NCBI RefSeq assembly: GCF_001590785.1
Contig: NZ_LTAO01000037.1
Span: forward strand, 8,800-72,799
Direction of reading: 5' to 3'
Length of the DNA: 64,000 bases
DNA from: Alkalihalobacillus trypoxylicola
GTDB lineage: Bacteria > Bacillota > Bacilli > Bacillales > Bacillaceae_D
Below, piece by piece: positions 27,886-36,228 of the stretch. Positions within the stretch are counted from its first letter, which is position 1. Every line of letters begins with the position of its first letter. The notes under the pieces were generated by a model, which saw only the letters and a list, made by a program, of their open reading frames with translations, was not told the DNA's origin and made no database searches. Both the position numbers and the translations under genes were made by a program.

Positions 27886-27918
27886 GCCTCTAAGAAAGGG
27901 ATTTCCCTCCTTAAAGGC
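27886..27918 (-). terminator. Possible minus-strand terminator
   Basis: GCCT-TAAG-AGGGA / TCCCT-CTTA-AGGC with two mismatches and six T afterwards on the minus strand. The transcript it would end is unclear. Confidence 0.4.
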
Positions 27919-28090
27919 CTAATATTTCGAAAATATACATTGGTACGATTAGAATTGTAATAAATATCCTATTTAATAAACATAATATGGTATATTTAAA
28001 CTATAAAAAGGAAAGAACATACTCTATTATAGCTAGTTTAATTTTTTCTCACTATGAACCCATTTCACCATTCTTATCTTTTATTGAAAA

Positions 28091-28237
28091 ACGAATGATA
28101 GAGATTTTTGATTTTCACTTTAGGTAGATGCTTTCCCAAGGGCTTGTCAGCTAACTCCGACTACTTAGAGCGCCGTAAGAGTGGGTCTTCAAACGGCGCT
28201 CACCCTTTGAGAGTCACTACGGTCATCGGTTTCGTCC
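28091..28237 (+). repeat. Dispersed repeat family 2, copy A
   Basis: About 140 bp alignable, in inverted orientation, with 30619-30765. Shared blocks include TTGATTTTCACTTT, GTAGATGCTTTCCCAAGG (exact), GCTTGTC, AGCTAACTC and GAGTCACTAC. Confidence 0.8.
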
Positions 28238-28290
28238 ACTTAAAAACAAAGATAAAACTGGACTTACTATAAATACAAAAAAAAACAAAA

Positions 28291-28318
28291 ACCCAAAGGC
28301 TATTAAATTCCCTTGGGT
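28291..28318 (-). terminator. Terminator downstream of the 26-residue peptide gene
   Basis: ACCCAAAGG/CCTTGGGT stem with one bulge, followed on the minus strand by TTTTTGTTTTTTTTTG. It is the natural end of a transcript from the small ORF at 28432-28512. Confidence 0.75.
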
Positions 28319-28431
28319 CTATCGAATGATAGATTCATAAAAAATGCTCTATTAAACTTTATTTAAGTCATGTAAAATTAAATTATTAACTACGCTAGTT
28401 GTATGTTTGGCAAGGAATATCTTCTAAAAAA

Positions 28432-28512
28432 TCACGTATGAGCTAATGGTAGCATGAAAGGTACAATAATTCCTACTGAAGCAACGAACCTTAATAAGTG
28501 ATACTTTTTCAT
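28432..28512 (-). CDS. Short hydrophobic peptide, candidate signalling pre-peptide
   Basis: The 26-codon ORF has an excellent ribosome binding site (AAGGAGGTG, 7 bases before the ATG) and its own terminator about 110 bases downstream. The product begins MKKYHLLR, continues with a hydrophobic core FVASVGIIVPFMLPL and ends PLAHT, so it looks like a short secretion-type peptide. It is divergent from an RNPP/Rgg-type TPR regulator 160 bases away, the layout of streptococcal Rgg/SHP pairs. A quorum-sensing role is inferred. It could instead be a small membrane peptide. Confidence 0.65.
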   Translation of the reverse strand: MKKYHLLRFVASVGIIVPFMLPLAHT

Positions 28513-28636
28513 ATTCCTTCACCTCCTTAGTCTATATTTTACATAACTCGTCTTAATTCAGCAAAACGAGAAGAATTACGATTAACCCCTACTTTTTCTT
28601 TACTTTTTTGACAATTTCGGGCATTTTCTTCTCCTT

Positions 28637-28654
28637 ATATTAAAATTTTAATAT
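28637..28654. promoter_or_regulatory. Perfect 18-bp palindrome ahead of the TPR regulator
   Basis: ATATTAAAATTTTAATAT, a perfect inverted repeat 18 bases before the regulator start codon and between the two divergent genes. A candidate operator, although AT-rich palindromes arise by chance more easily. Confidence 0.4.
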
Positions 28655-28672
28655 GTTTAGTGAGGGATCGTT

Positions 28673-29590
28673 ATGGACAGACATATTGGTAAAAAACTTC
28701 AAGAATTAAGACATTATTATAATGTCAGTCAAAAAGACCTAGCTGAAGGAATATGTAATCAAAGTAATATCGCCCACATAGAAAATGGGGGAAACATACC
28801 TAACGCAGAAATTCTCTTCAAATTAGCGAAAAAGTTAGGTGTTACCATTAATTATTTCTTTGATGATTATGAAGCTCCTCGTTCAAACTATGTACAAGAT
28901 ACTTGTGAATTAATCAGGCAAGGAATTAGAGAGTATAAATTTAAGGAAACCCTTCAAATTATAAAAAAAGAATATAAAAATCCGTTATTTAAAAAAGTAG
29001 AATTAAAGAAATTTCTCTTATGGCAGCAGAGTATTTGTCATTTTTATTTACAGAATACTGAAGAAGCTCTTGAGCTCATTGATATTGCCTATCAGATAGA
29101 AATTACTGCGAGAACTTCAGTCACCTCCTTAAACATTGAAATTTTAACGAGTAAAGCGGTTATGTTAACTGATTTAGATCGCTGGATGGAAGCGACAGAA
29201 TTATATGAAAAAGCGATTGAGCTTTTTAATAAACATCCAATGAGAATTGACTTTAAGATTTTATCGAGGCTTTATTACAATAGTTCGGCCAACTTTTACA
29301 AAGCTAAAGATTATAAAAAGTCCATTCATAATATACTTAAAGGCATTAATTATTCTATCAAGCACGAATCGATGTATTTATTAGGGGAAATGTACTATCA
29401 AGCGGGTTTAACCTATATTGAAATGAAAGAACCACAAGAAGCTCTGTATTCATTAGAGAAGAGCATCTATATTTTTAAACTTAAGGAAAGCCCTTTGTTA
29501 AATTATGCCGAAAATAAATATAAACAATTCTTAAAAGGTGAATCACTGTTAGAGATTAATACATTCTCCAAATGGAAAGAAATCCATTAA
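28673..29590 (+). CDS. XRE-family regulator with TPR domain (RNPP/Rgg-PlcR type)
   Basis: The 305-residue protein has an N-terminal helix-turn-helix (residues about 5-60: VSQKDLAEGICNQSNIAHIE..., AEILFKLAKKLGV) and a C-terminal series of TPR-like helical pairs (SICHFYLQNTEEALELIDIA, MEATELYEKAIELFNK, LGEMYYQAGLTYIEMKEPQEAL). This is the architecture of PlcR, NprR and Rgg, which bind short re-imported peptides. GAGGGATC precedes the ATG. The divergent peptide gene is the obvious partner. Target genes are unknown. Confidence 0.85.
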   Translation: MDRHIGKKLQELRHYYNVSQKDLAEGICNQSNIAHIENGGNIPNAEILFKLAKKLGVTINYFFDDYEAPRSNYVQDTCELIRQGIREYKFKETLQIIKKEYKNPLFKKVELKKFLLWQQSICHFYLQNTEEALELIDIAYQIEITARTSVTSLNIEILTSKAVMLTDLDRWMEATELYEKAIELFNKHPMRIDFKILSRLYYNSSANFYKAKDYKKSIHNILKGINYSIKHESMYLLGEMYYQAGLTYIEMKEPQEALYSLEKSIYIFKLKESPLLNYAENKYKQFLKGESLLEINTFSKWKEIH

Positions 29591-29666
29591 ATTACACCTT
29601 CATTTTAAAAATGATTACATGTAAAAAGACTGTGGCAATACTCACGAATGAATGACTCCACACTTA

Positions 29667-29920
29667 TTAGGTAACTGCTGTTCGCTCCTCCAAGACACTT
29701 TACGTTTGGTTGGGAGCTGCCGAACTAACTTTTTTAAAAAGTGGATTTCGGCATGGCCATTTCCTCCCTCTGGAGTCCTGCTTATGTCTTTCATAGGGAA
29801 TCTACCCTTTTTAAAAACCCTCCTTTTTTCAAGAAGGAGGGTTCATTGTTCGTTATTGATGTTTGCATCCTTTACACACATCATTTCAAGTTTCTCAAAT
29901 GTAATGATTTTAAACCAGGT
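29667..29920 (+). repeat. Dispersed repeat family 1, copy 2
   Basis: Homologous along its length to 13470-13720 and in its right half to 56037-56171. It contains a strong hairpin AACCCTCCTT...AAGGAGGGTT. It fills the 414-base convergent gap between the TPR regulator and the membrane-protein gene; the 96-codon ORF within is not coding. Confidence 0.8.
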
Positions 29921-30004
29921 TTTGTCTAAGCAAACAAATTGAAATAATTGATAACTTCATTTCTCTCTACCTTTCTCCCCCTTCATAAATCGATCATTTC
30001 AAAT

Positions 30005-30511
30005 TTAACTAGCTTCATATATGTCCACATTAAACTCCTGTAAGACCACGATAAATTCTTCTTTATCTTTCAAGTTATTATAAGAAATATTCACAACAGG
30101 ATTACCCATTCTTTGGTTTAATTTCATCAACTCTAAACTAATTCCATTATATTTTTCCATAAATTCATCTTCATTTTCCAATAAAAAACCTACAAATATT
30201 TGCTTTTCTGTTTTAAATAACACAGCCCCTTTTATTTCATCCCATGAAACAAAACCAAATTTAGGAGCAGTTCCTAGAAAATCAATTCCATTGCCATTCA
30301 TTACTACTACAGGACCAGCATTCATCTTTTTTCGAAAAACAACAGATAAAAATAATAATAAAACAGATACAGCAAGTATAAAAAAATCGATTGAACCGGT
30401 TTCTGTATATTCATAATAAATAATAGCGAATAGAAAAATACTTAACCCTAATGTTAAAAGCATAAACATTCTCATTCTCGATTGTGAAAAATAAAAACGA
30501 CGTTCTTTCAT
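30005..30511 (-). CDS. Hypothetical membrane protein, PH/STM3941-like
   Basis: The 168-residue protein has two membrane helices (about residues 13-31 and 40-58) followed by a soluble beta-rich domain with VVVMNGNGIDFLG, FVSWDEIKGAVLFK and NISYNNLKDKEEFIVVLQEF, like small bacterial PH-domain or STM3941-type proteins. GGAGGAG stands 5 bases before the ATG. The function is unknown. It lies inside the segment bracketed by repeat family 2. Confidence 0.7.
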   Translation of the reverse strand: MKERRFYFSQSRMRMFMLLTLGLSIFLFAIIYYEYTETGSIDFFILAVSVLLLFLSVVFRKKMNAGPVVVMNGNGIDFLGTAPKFGFVSWDEIKGAVLFKTEKQIFVGFLLENEDEFMEKYNGISLELMKLNQRMGNPVVNISYNNLKDKEEFIVVLQEFNVDIYEAS

Positions 30512-30618
30512 TATTTCTCCTCCTTCTTTAATTGAGTGAATTTCATCATTTCTCTATAAGTGAACGAAACTAAACATTTATTATAAAAAAGCCTTGAATG
30601 CTTGTAAATTCACACGTT

Positions 30619-30765
30619 GATTGAAACGGTAGGTAGTGACTCCCGAAGGATCAGCGCAGTGTGAAGATCCACTCTGACGACGCTCCGCGTAGTCAGAGTT
30701 AGCTGAAGACAAGCCCTTGGGAAAGCATCTACTGAAAGTGAAAATCAAAACCTAATCGTTCGATT
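30619..30765 (-). repeat. Dispersed repeat family 2, copy B (inverted)
   Basis: Reverse complement of the copy at 28091-28237. It has a perfect internal inverted repeat ACTCTGAC/GTCAGAGT (about 30670-30698) that has decayed in copy A. Confidence 0.8.
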
Positions 30766-30922
30766 TCATTATAAGATATGAATGATGAAATAAATTCAAT
30801 TAGTATAAAATGGATAAATATCCTACAATATACTATTAAATTTTCTTTCTTTCGTAAAGTGACCTATTGCATTTAGTAAAGGGAGCTTTTTAACAAAAAA
30901 TCAAATAACTATTTTCACACTC

Positions 30923-30950
30923 ATCTAATTAGTGTATAGTCTAATTAGAT
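30923..30950. promoter_or_regulatory. ArsR-type operator upstream of regulator
   Basis: ATCTAATTAG, 8 bases, CTAATTAGAT. The half-sites are the same as those in the palindrome before the MFS gene, suggesting autoregulation by the ArsR-type protein. Confidence 0.75.
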
Positions 30951-30973
30951 AATTATGAAATTAGGTGATACAT

Positions 30974-31543
30974 TTGCAATTAAACAGATTGGTCAATTTC
31001 CATAAAACCGTCGGAGATAAAACAAGGCTCCGTATTATATTCTTGTTAAAAACTGGTCCTCTCCATGGTCAGGCAATTGCAGGAAAGTTAGGATTAACAG
31101 CTCCGACGATCTCACATCATTTATCAAAGCTAAAAGAAATTGATATCGTTTATCAAAGGCGTGAAAAAAACACGATTTACTTTTATTTAAATGAACGTAA
31201 ACTTGAATTCTTAGCTACTAGCATTATTCAAAAAGGAGAGGAAGAAATGAAACCTTTTAACATTAGTGAAGAAGAAAAAATAAAAGTGATTAAAAACTTT
31301 ATAGACCACAATGACAAGTTAAAAAGTATACCGGCTCAGCGGAAAAAAAAGCTTATTCTTCTAGAGTATATGCTCAGAGGTCTAAAGCAAGGAGAAGTCT
31401 ATTTGGAAAAAGAAATGAATGAGCACATACAAAAATATCACGAAGATTACGCAACAATTCGTCGTGAGTTCATTATGTCTAATTTTATGTATCGCAAAGA
31501 AGGAAAGTATGAATTAAATCCTAGAGAAATGTGGCCTGTGTAA
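30974..31543 (+). CDS. ArsR-family transcriptional regulator with DUF2087 domain
   Basis: The 189-residue protein has a winged helix-turn-helix (VGDKTRLRIIFLL and LTAPTISHHLSKLKEI) and a C-terminal DUF2087 domain with RKKKLILLEYML and IQKYHEDYATIRREFIMSNFM. Such regulators usually repress the adjacent gene. I place the start at the TTG at 30974, 5 bases after AGGTGA; a GTG at 30965 lies on that site. Matching inverted repeats lie before this gene and before the MFS gene, so it probably controls both. Confidence 0.85.
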   Translation: MQLNRLVNFHKTVGDKTRLRIIFLLKTGPLHGQAIAGKLGLTAPTISHHLSKLKEIDIVYQRREKNTIYFYLNERKLEFLATSIIQKGEEEMKPFNISEEEKIKVIKNFIDHNDKLKSIPAQRKKKLILLEYMLRGLKQGEVYLEKEMNEHIQKYHEDYATIRREFIMSNFMYRKEGKYELNPREMWPV

Positions 31544-31564
31544 CCAGGCCCTTTCTTAACACAA

Positions 31565-31588
31565 CTAATTAGATGATCATCTAATTAG
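31565..31588. promoter_or_regulatory. Perfect 24-bp palindromic operator before MFS gene
   Basis: Two CTAATTAGAT half-sites meet in a perfect 24-bp palindrome between the regulator and the transporter. The half-site is identical to that at 30923-30950. Confidence 0.8.
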
Positions 31589-31608
31589 AATTGAGAAGAG
31601 GTGAAAAC

Positions 31609-32826
31609 ATGGGGTATGAAATGTTAAAAAAAGAAAAAAACTACAAGCTCTTATTTTGGAGTGATTTCTCTTACGGTATCGGAAGTCGTTTTTCTCAAGT
31701 AGGTTCTTTCGCCCTTCTTTATCAGTTAACTGAATCAGGGATTGCTTTAGGGATTCTACTCGCTTTACGAGTAATGCCGACTATTGTATTTGCTCCGTTA
31801 AGTGGTTATTTAGCCGATCGTTTTCATCGAGCAAACATTCTTTACAGGACGCATATAATACAAGCCCCCTTTGTTTGCCTCCCTATTGCTGCTGCTTTTT
31901 GGGAGCAAAGCTTGTTTCTCTATATCAGTACATTTATTGTAGCAAGTGGAGATGCTATTAAAACACCTGTTAGATATGCTTTAATTCCGGATATCGTCCA
32001 ACGAAAACACCTTATCAAAATAAATGGCCTTGAACAAAATATTGTAGGAATAACCCTTATATTTGGGTCACTTCTTGGCGGTGTGATAGCTTTTTTATTC
32101 AATACAGAAATTTTATTTGTCACTCACACTTTATTACTAATCCTAACGGCATCACTGATAAAACCATTACTTTCGATAAAGCTTCCTTCTATCAATAAAC
32201 AAAGCAAAGAACCTTTAATTGACCATTTAAAACTTATCTTTAACGTATCTATTCTACGTGCTTTTTTATTCGTGATGCTAACAATGCCTCTTGCAAATGG
32301 TATAGATAACGTTATTTTTAACTTGATAGCTTTAGAGGTTTTTGAAAAGGGTGACCTTGGAGTTGGGTTAATCTATGCTTCTCTTGGCCTTGGTTTTGTT
32401 TTAAGCTCTTTCATGACCAAATGGATACGAAGCCAATTCTTGACAATAGGAATTGGCATGATTGCACTTGAAGGAATAGGTCATTTATTTCTTAGTCAAT
32501 CTTTATTATTTATCCATGCTTTATTTCTTGCTATCTTTATCACCTTTGTTGGTGGTATTAGTAATATTTGCTTTGACACCGTTTTAATGAAGATTCTTCC
32601 TGCATCCAAAAGAGGGAGTCTCTTTGGAATTTTGTCAATGTTTCAAAATAGCTCTATGGGTATTGCTATGATTATTGCTGGTTTTATAACAGAGGTAATA
32701 TCTCCTTTACAGAGTGCTTTTTATATTGGTTTACTTTATCTATTTTTTGCGCTACTTTATGGTTTAATCTTTAAAAGGCTTTCTATTAAAAAATCGATGT
32801 TTGTTTTAAGAAAAAAAATGAGCTAA
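31609..32826 (+). CDS. MFS transporter
   Basis: The 405-residue protein has about 12 membrane spans and the MFS_3/MdfA-like motif PLSGYLADRFHR between helices 2 and 3. It resembles macrolide-efflux-like exporters. AGGTGA stands 4 bases before the ATG at 31609, which I prefer to the TTG at 31591. It ends only 2 bases from the convergent yesN-like gene. Its regulation by the upstream ArsR-type protein is inferred from shared operators. Substrate unknown. Confidence 0.85.
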   Translation: MGYEMLKKEKNYKLLFWSDFSYGIGSRFSQVGSFALLYQLTESGIALGILLALRVMPTIVFAPLSGYLADRFHRANILYRTHIIQAPFVCLPIAAAFWEQSLFLYISTFIVASGDAIKTPVRYALIPDIVQRKHLIKINGLEQNIVGITLIFGSLLGGVIAFLFNTEILFVTHTLLLILTASLIKPLLSIKLPSINKQSKEPLIDHLKLIFNVSILRAFLFVMLTMPLANGIDNVIFNLIALEVFEKGDLGVGLIYASLGLGFVLSSFMTKWIRSQFLTIGIGMIALEGIGHLFLSQSLLFIHALFLAIFITFVGGISNICFDTVLMKILPASKRGSLFGILSMFQNSSMGIAMIIAGFITEVISPLQSAFYIGLLYLFFALLYGLIFKRLSIKKSMFVLRKKMS

Positions 32827-32828
32827 CA

Positions 32829-34454
32829 TTAGCTAGAGCTTGCTTGTTGTAAATTTTCTCGATATTCTTTAGGTGTAAACCCTGTCATCTTCTTAAAGAA
32901 TCTAGTAAAGGAATGAGCGGATTGATAGCCTACTTGAATGCTAACTTCACGAACCTTCAAATCTCCTTCCATTAATAGCTCTTTAGCTTTTGTAATTCTA
33001 CAAGAATCAATATATTCAGATATATTAATCCCTCTTTCTTGCTTAAAAAAATAAGATAAATAAGAGGGATTAAAATAATGAACCTCTGCTAACCTTACTA
33101 ATGACAAATCCTCATTTAGATGCTTCTCAATATACTCACAAATATTATCAATAACTCTTGTTGCTCTATTACGCTCCTCCGTCTTTTTAATCTGAAACAA
33201 ATCGTAAGAGATTTGTTCTAAATACTGAAATCCTTTATTAAGGGACAAATGCTCATCGATTCTAAATAATTTGTCTTGATGAAGGATTTTTTCATACCAA
33301 CCATAATGGCTAATGTAGGAGTATAAAACTAAAGCTACTGCATAATAGGACTCAACCATTTGATGATAATCTCCATTTAGTGCAGCCGTTCTAATTTCAT
33401 GAAATTCCTCAAAAAACTCCTCAACTCGATTTGCCTCAAGATGTGCAGTCAGAATATCTACTTTTTGTTTTGCATTCACTGACTTTTTGGCAGAAGAAAT
33501 CGTATCTTCAATCTCCTTCATAATCCCAGGAAATCCTGTACCCATTTTTAATTGTTGAAGCTGTCTTAATTTATCATAATGGAAAGAAATAGATTTCCAA
33601 TTCTCTATCACTTTGCTTATAGTAAATTGCAAATGTACGCCTATAGAATCTAAGCATTCCTCTTGAATTAACTCAAGTGTTCCCTCTAAATATTTAATTA
33701 AATCTTGTTGACCAGTTATTGGCTTTTTTTGTGGCTGAATAAACCACAAAATATCACCATACCTATCGACAACTCCTATGTGTTTAACTTGCATAGAGAG
33801 CTGTCGCTCCCAAATACTTCGAACCGAAGAAAGAATTGTACTTCTTTGTGTATATGATTTTTCCTTTGGATAATCTAATCTCCCGAGTACAAAGTAAATA
33901 GGGTAATTTGGCTCTAATGAGATATTCAATTGCTCAAACTCACTTTTTAACAACGTTCGATTTGCACACACACTTTGACTTTTATGGATGAGGTGTCTCA
34001 TAAAATCTCCCTGTGCCATCATTTCATAAGCATATTTTTGTTCTTTTGTTTGTTCAATTAATAAATTATCTCGATGACTTTTCTTAATTTCATCAAGTAC
34101 CTCCTTTACCGTTTCTGTGACTTTATCATAGCCCTCCGTTTTTAATAAATATCGAACATCATTCATTTGAAAGGCTTTATAAATGTAATCAAAATTATTG
34201 TGTCCAGTTAAAAAGATTACTTTACACCGTGGCCAATAATCTTGAATTTTTTTAATGAGCTCTAATCCATTTAATCCTGGCATAGCGATATCCGTTAGCA
34301 CAATATCTATTCGAGTTCTTATCATCCACTCGATCGCTTCTATACCGGAATAAGCTTTACATACATCAAGCTCATCAGGTAATAACGAACTAAAAACATC
34401 ATATAAACTGTCAGTAATAATTTCCTCATCATCTACAATCAGTAACCTATACAT
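32829..34454 (-). CDS. Two-component response regulator, AraC-type (YesN-like)
   Basis: The 541-residue regulator has a receiver domain with phosphoacceptor Asp55 (VLTDIAMPG), acidic pocket VDDEE and Lys in YLLK. A long middle region follows, with a C-terminal AraC helix-turn-helix pair (LSLVRLAEVHYFNPSYLSYFFKQ and VREVSIQVGYQSAHSFTRFFKK). It overlaps the kinase gene by 8 bases. With the kinase and lipoprotein it forms a YesMN-type sugar-sensing unit, here presumably controlling the xylan genes. Confidence 0.93.
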   Translation of the reverse strand: MYRLLIVDDEEIITDSLYDVFSSLLPDELDVCKAYSGIEAIEWMIRTRIDIVLTDIAMPGLNGLELIKKIQDYWPRCKVIFLTGHNNFDYIYKAFQMNDVRYLLKTEGYDKVTETVKEVLDEIKKSHRDNLLIEQTKEQKYAYEMMAQGDFMRHLIHKSQSVCANRTLLKSEFEQLNISLEPNYPIYFVLGRLDYPKEKSYTQRSTILSSVRSIWERQLSMQVKHIGVVDRYGDILWFIQPQKKPITGQQDLIKYLEGTLELIQEECLDSIGVHLQFTISKVIENWKSISFHYDKLRQLQQLKMGTGFPGIMKEIEDTISSAKKSVNAKQKVDILTAHLEANRVEEFFEEFHEIRTAALNGDYHQMVESYYAVALVLYSYISHYGWYEKILHQDKLFRIDEHLSLNKGFQYLEQISYDLFQIKKTEERNRATRVIDNICEYIEKHLNEDLSLVRLAEVHYFNPSYLSYFFKQERGINISEYIDSCRITKAKELLMEGDLKVREVSIQVGYQSAHSFTRFFKKMTGFTPKEYRENLQQASSS

Positions 34455-36195
34455 CCAGATTTCCCTCCTTCTGTTTAATCCTCAGCTCAACTTGTAAACC
34501 TAACAAAGAGCTTTTAGATAAATAAAGTCCGCTGCCATTTTCATAGGTTAATACTAGCCTTCGATGAATATTAGCTAACCCTGTAAGCTCTCCCTGCTCC
34601 TCTTTATTTTCTAACCTCTGCTGTAATCGAATAATTTCATCACCTGTAAGTATATCCCCATTGTCTTCCACAACAATGGCGATTTCATTAGAATTCATTT
34701 CTTTAAAAGTGATTCTCAGAAATCCGTGCTGTGTTAATTTCTCTAAGGAATATTTATAAGCATTTTCTATAATTGGTTGAACAATTAATTTAGGGACCAT
34801 TATTTTTTCCAGATTATGAGGTAAATCATCGAATTGGACTGTAATTCTTCTTGAAAATCTCATATTTTGAATTTCTGTATATAATCTAGCATGCTTAATT
34901 TCCTCATCTAGCGTAACGAGATTTTTCTCATTTCTAGTAATAAATTTAAAGTATTCACCTAACATATTTGTAAATAACTCAATCCTCTCCGTATCCTCTG
35001 TTTTAGCCAAAGAATTAAGAATGAAAAAGCTATTATATAGAAAATGAGGATTTATTTGAGATTGAAGCTGTTTTAGCTCTGCTTTTTGAACCATTAATGT
35101 TTGCTTATAGTTACGATCTATTAACGCTTTTAACCGTTCCTGCATTAGGTTGTATCGATTGTATATAAAGCCAAATTCATCTTTTTTCTTATGCTTAATA
35201 GGAACATTCAAACTTCCTTTTTCCATTCTTTTAAAACTCTCTACCAATACTAGTAAAGGACGATGAACTAGGTTATAAGTGGAGTAAGTATAAATAATAA
35301 TGGCTACTATAGAAAAAATACTAAAAAACCAAACCCAATTTCGAAATATACTTAACGGTCTTTTTACCATTTCCTCTGGAAGGTAGCTTATTGCGAATAA
35401 ACCGCTTTTAGCTGTAAAAGCATGATCAAAATAATACGGTTGGTCTTCAACCTTTAAAAAGTTATGGTTTTGATCATCTTCGTTTTCCATCGAGTTTAAA
35501 TAGGATTCAACTATTTTATCAGATGCACCGTTTGAAGAACTGATTACCTTTTTATCTTCAGATACGAGGAAAATCCCACTCTCATCATATACATTAATAG
35601 ATTCTAACGACTCATCTAATTTTTCTTTATCCAACTCGATCTGAATTAAATATAATGGCTCTCCTGTCTCACTTTTTGTCATAATGGATGCGATTAGATA
35701 GACCGATTCATTCAACATAATAAAAGGGTGGTGGTTTGTAATATTTGAATGGAGTGTTTTATATTGCTCTTTATCGAGTTCTTTTACTCCATGTAAGGCT
35801 GATATTGACTTTTCGATTGTTTGAATGTGTATAGAGATATTATTAATATAAGAGCTTGTATTCTTAATAGTAATTAATCGGTGAATCATATAATTAACAT
35901 TTTTCTTTTTATCTACACTATCCATATCATCCCATATCAAAGCTAATCTTTTTAAATCGTCTTCTTGTAAAAGAGTATATTGTTGACCTTCCATCCACTC
36001 TATTTCTCTCTCAAGATTTTTCAAATAAGAATGAAGCTGTATAGACGTATGTTTTGACATTTCATTACTTGCATTATCATAACTCCACAAGTAAAGATAT
36101 AACCCTAATAATATAATAGGCAATATAATTACATGATACATAATTAACAAGCGCACAAATAACTGTTTTCTTGTTGAATAGATTGTTTTTCGCAA
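34447..36195 (-). CDS. Sensor histidine kinase (YesM-like, HPK7 type)
   Basis: The protein has about 582 residues with a membrane helix near the N-terminus (VIILPIILLGLYLYL), an extracytoplasmic sensor domain, a second helix (VWFFSIFSIVAIIIY), a HAMP domain, the phosphoacceptor segment QINPHFLYNS and an HATPase with IVQPIIENAYKYS and GLANIHRRL. The best start appears to be a TTG 6 bases after GGGGGA; an ATG sits on the Shine-Dalgarno. It lies 33 bases after the lipoprotein gene, so the three are one operon. Confidence 0.9.
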   Translation of the reverse strand: MRKTIYSTRKQLFVRLLIMYHVIILPIILLGLYLYLWSYDNASNEMSKHTSIQLHSYLKNLEREIEWMEGQQYTLLQEDDLKRLALIWDDMDSVDKKKNVNYMIHRLITIKNTSSYINNISIHIQTIEKSISALHGVKELDKEQYKTLHSNITNHHPFIMLNESVYLIASIMTKSETGEPLYLIQIELDKEKLDESLESINVYDESGIFLVSEDKKVISSSNGASDKIVESYLNSMENEDDQNHNFLKVEDQPYYFDHAFTAKSGLFAISYLPEEMVKRPLSIFRNWVWFFSIFSIVAIIIYTYSTYNLVHRPLLVLVESFKRMEKGSLNVPIKHKKKDEFGFIYNRYNLMQERLKALIDRNYKQTLMVQKAELKQLQSQINPHFLYNSFFILNSLAKTEDTERIELFTNMLGEYFKFITRNEKNLVTLDEEIKHARLYTEIQNMRFSRRITVQFDDLPHNLEKIMVPKLIVQPIIENAYKYSLEKLTQHGFLRITFKEMNSNEIAIVVEDNGDILTGDEIIRLQQRLENKEEQGELTGLANIHRRLVLTYENGSGLYLSKSSLLGLQVELRIKQKEGNLDV

Positions 36196-36228
36196 GGTCA
36201 TTCCCCCATCTTGCAATGTTAGATTCCC

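Larger units (their letters stand above)
27748..28431. other. Intergenic region with hairpins and repeat family 2 copy A
   Basis: It holds the promoter side of the lipase-like gene, an imperfect hairpin at 27886-27918 with a minus-strand T tract, repeat copy A (28091-28237), and the terminator at 28291-28318 that follows the small peptide gene. I found no ORF with a good RBS here. Confidence 0.6.
30512..30973. other. Intergenic region with repeat family 2 copy B and ArsR operator
   Basis: It contains repeat copy B (30619-30765) and the inverted-repeat operator (30923-30950). The rest is AT-rich, with no convincing ORF. Confidence 0.6.

Noticed and set aside
27919..28020. Second hydrophobic minus-strand peptide near the hairpin at 27886
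   Set aside because: An open hydrophobic stretch exists (ending IFEILGL), but it has no start codon or RBS at a suitable place.
29652..29942. 96-codon ORF in repeat copy 2
   Set aside because: It lies within a repeat whose other copies do not preserve the frame, and it has no RBS.
28091..30765. Insertion sequence or transposon bounded by repeat family 2
   Set aside because: No transposase or recombinase gene lies inside, and no target-site duplication could be recognised.
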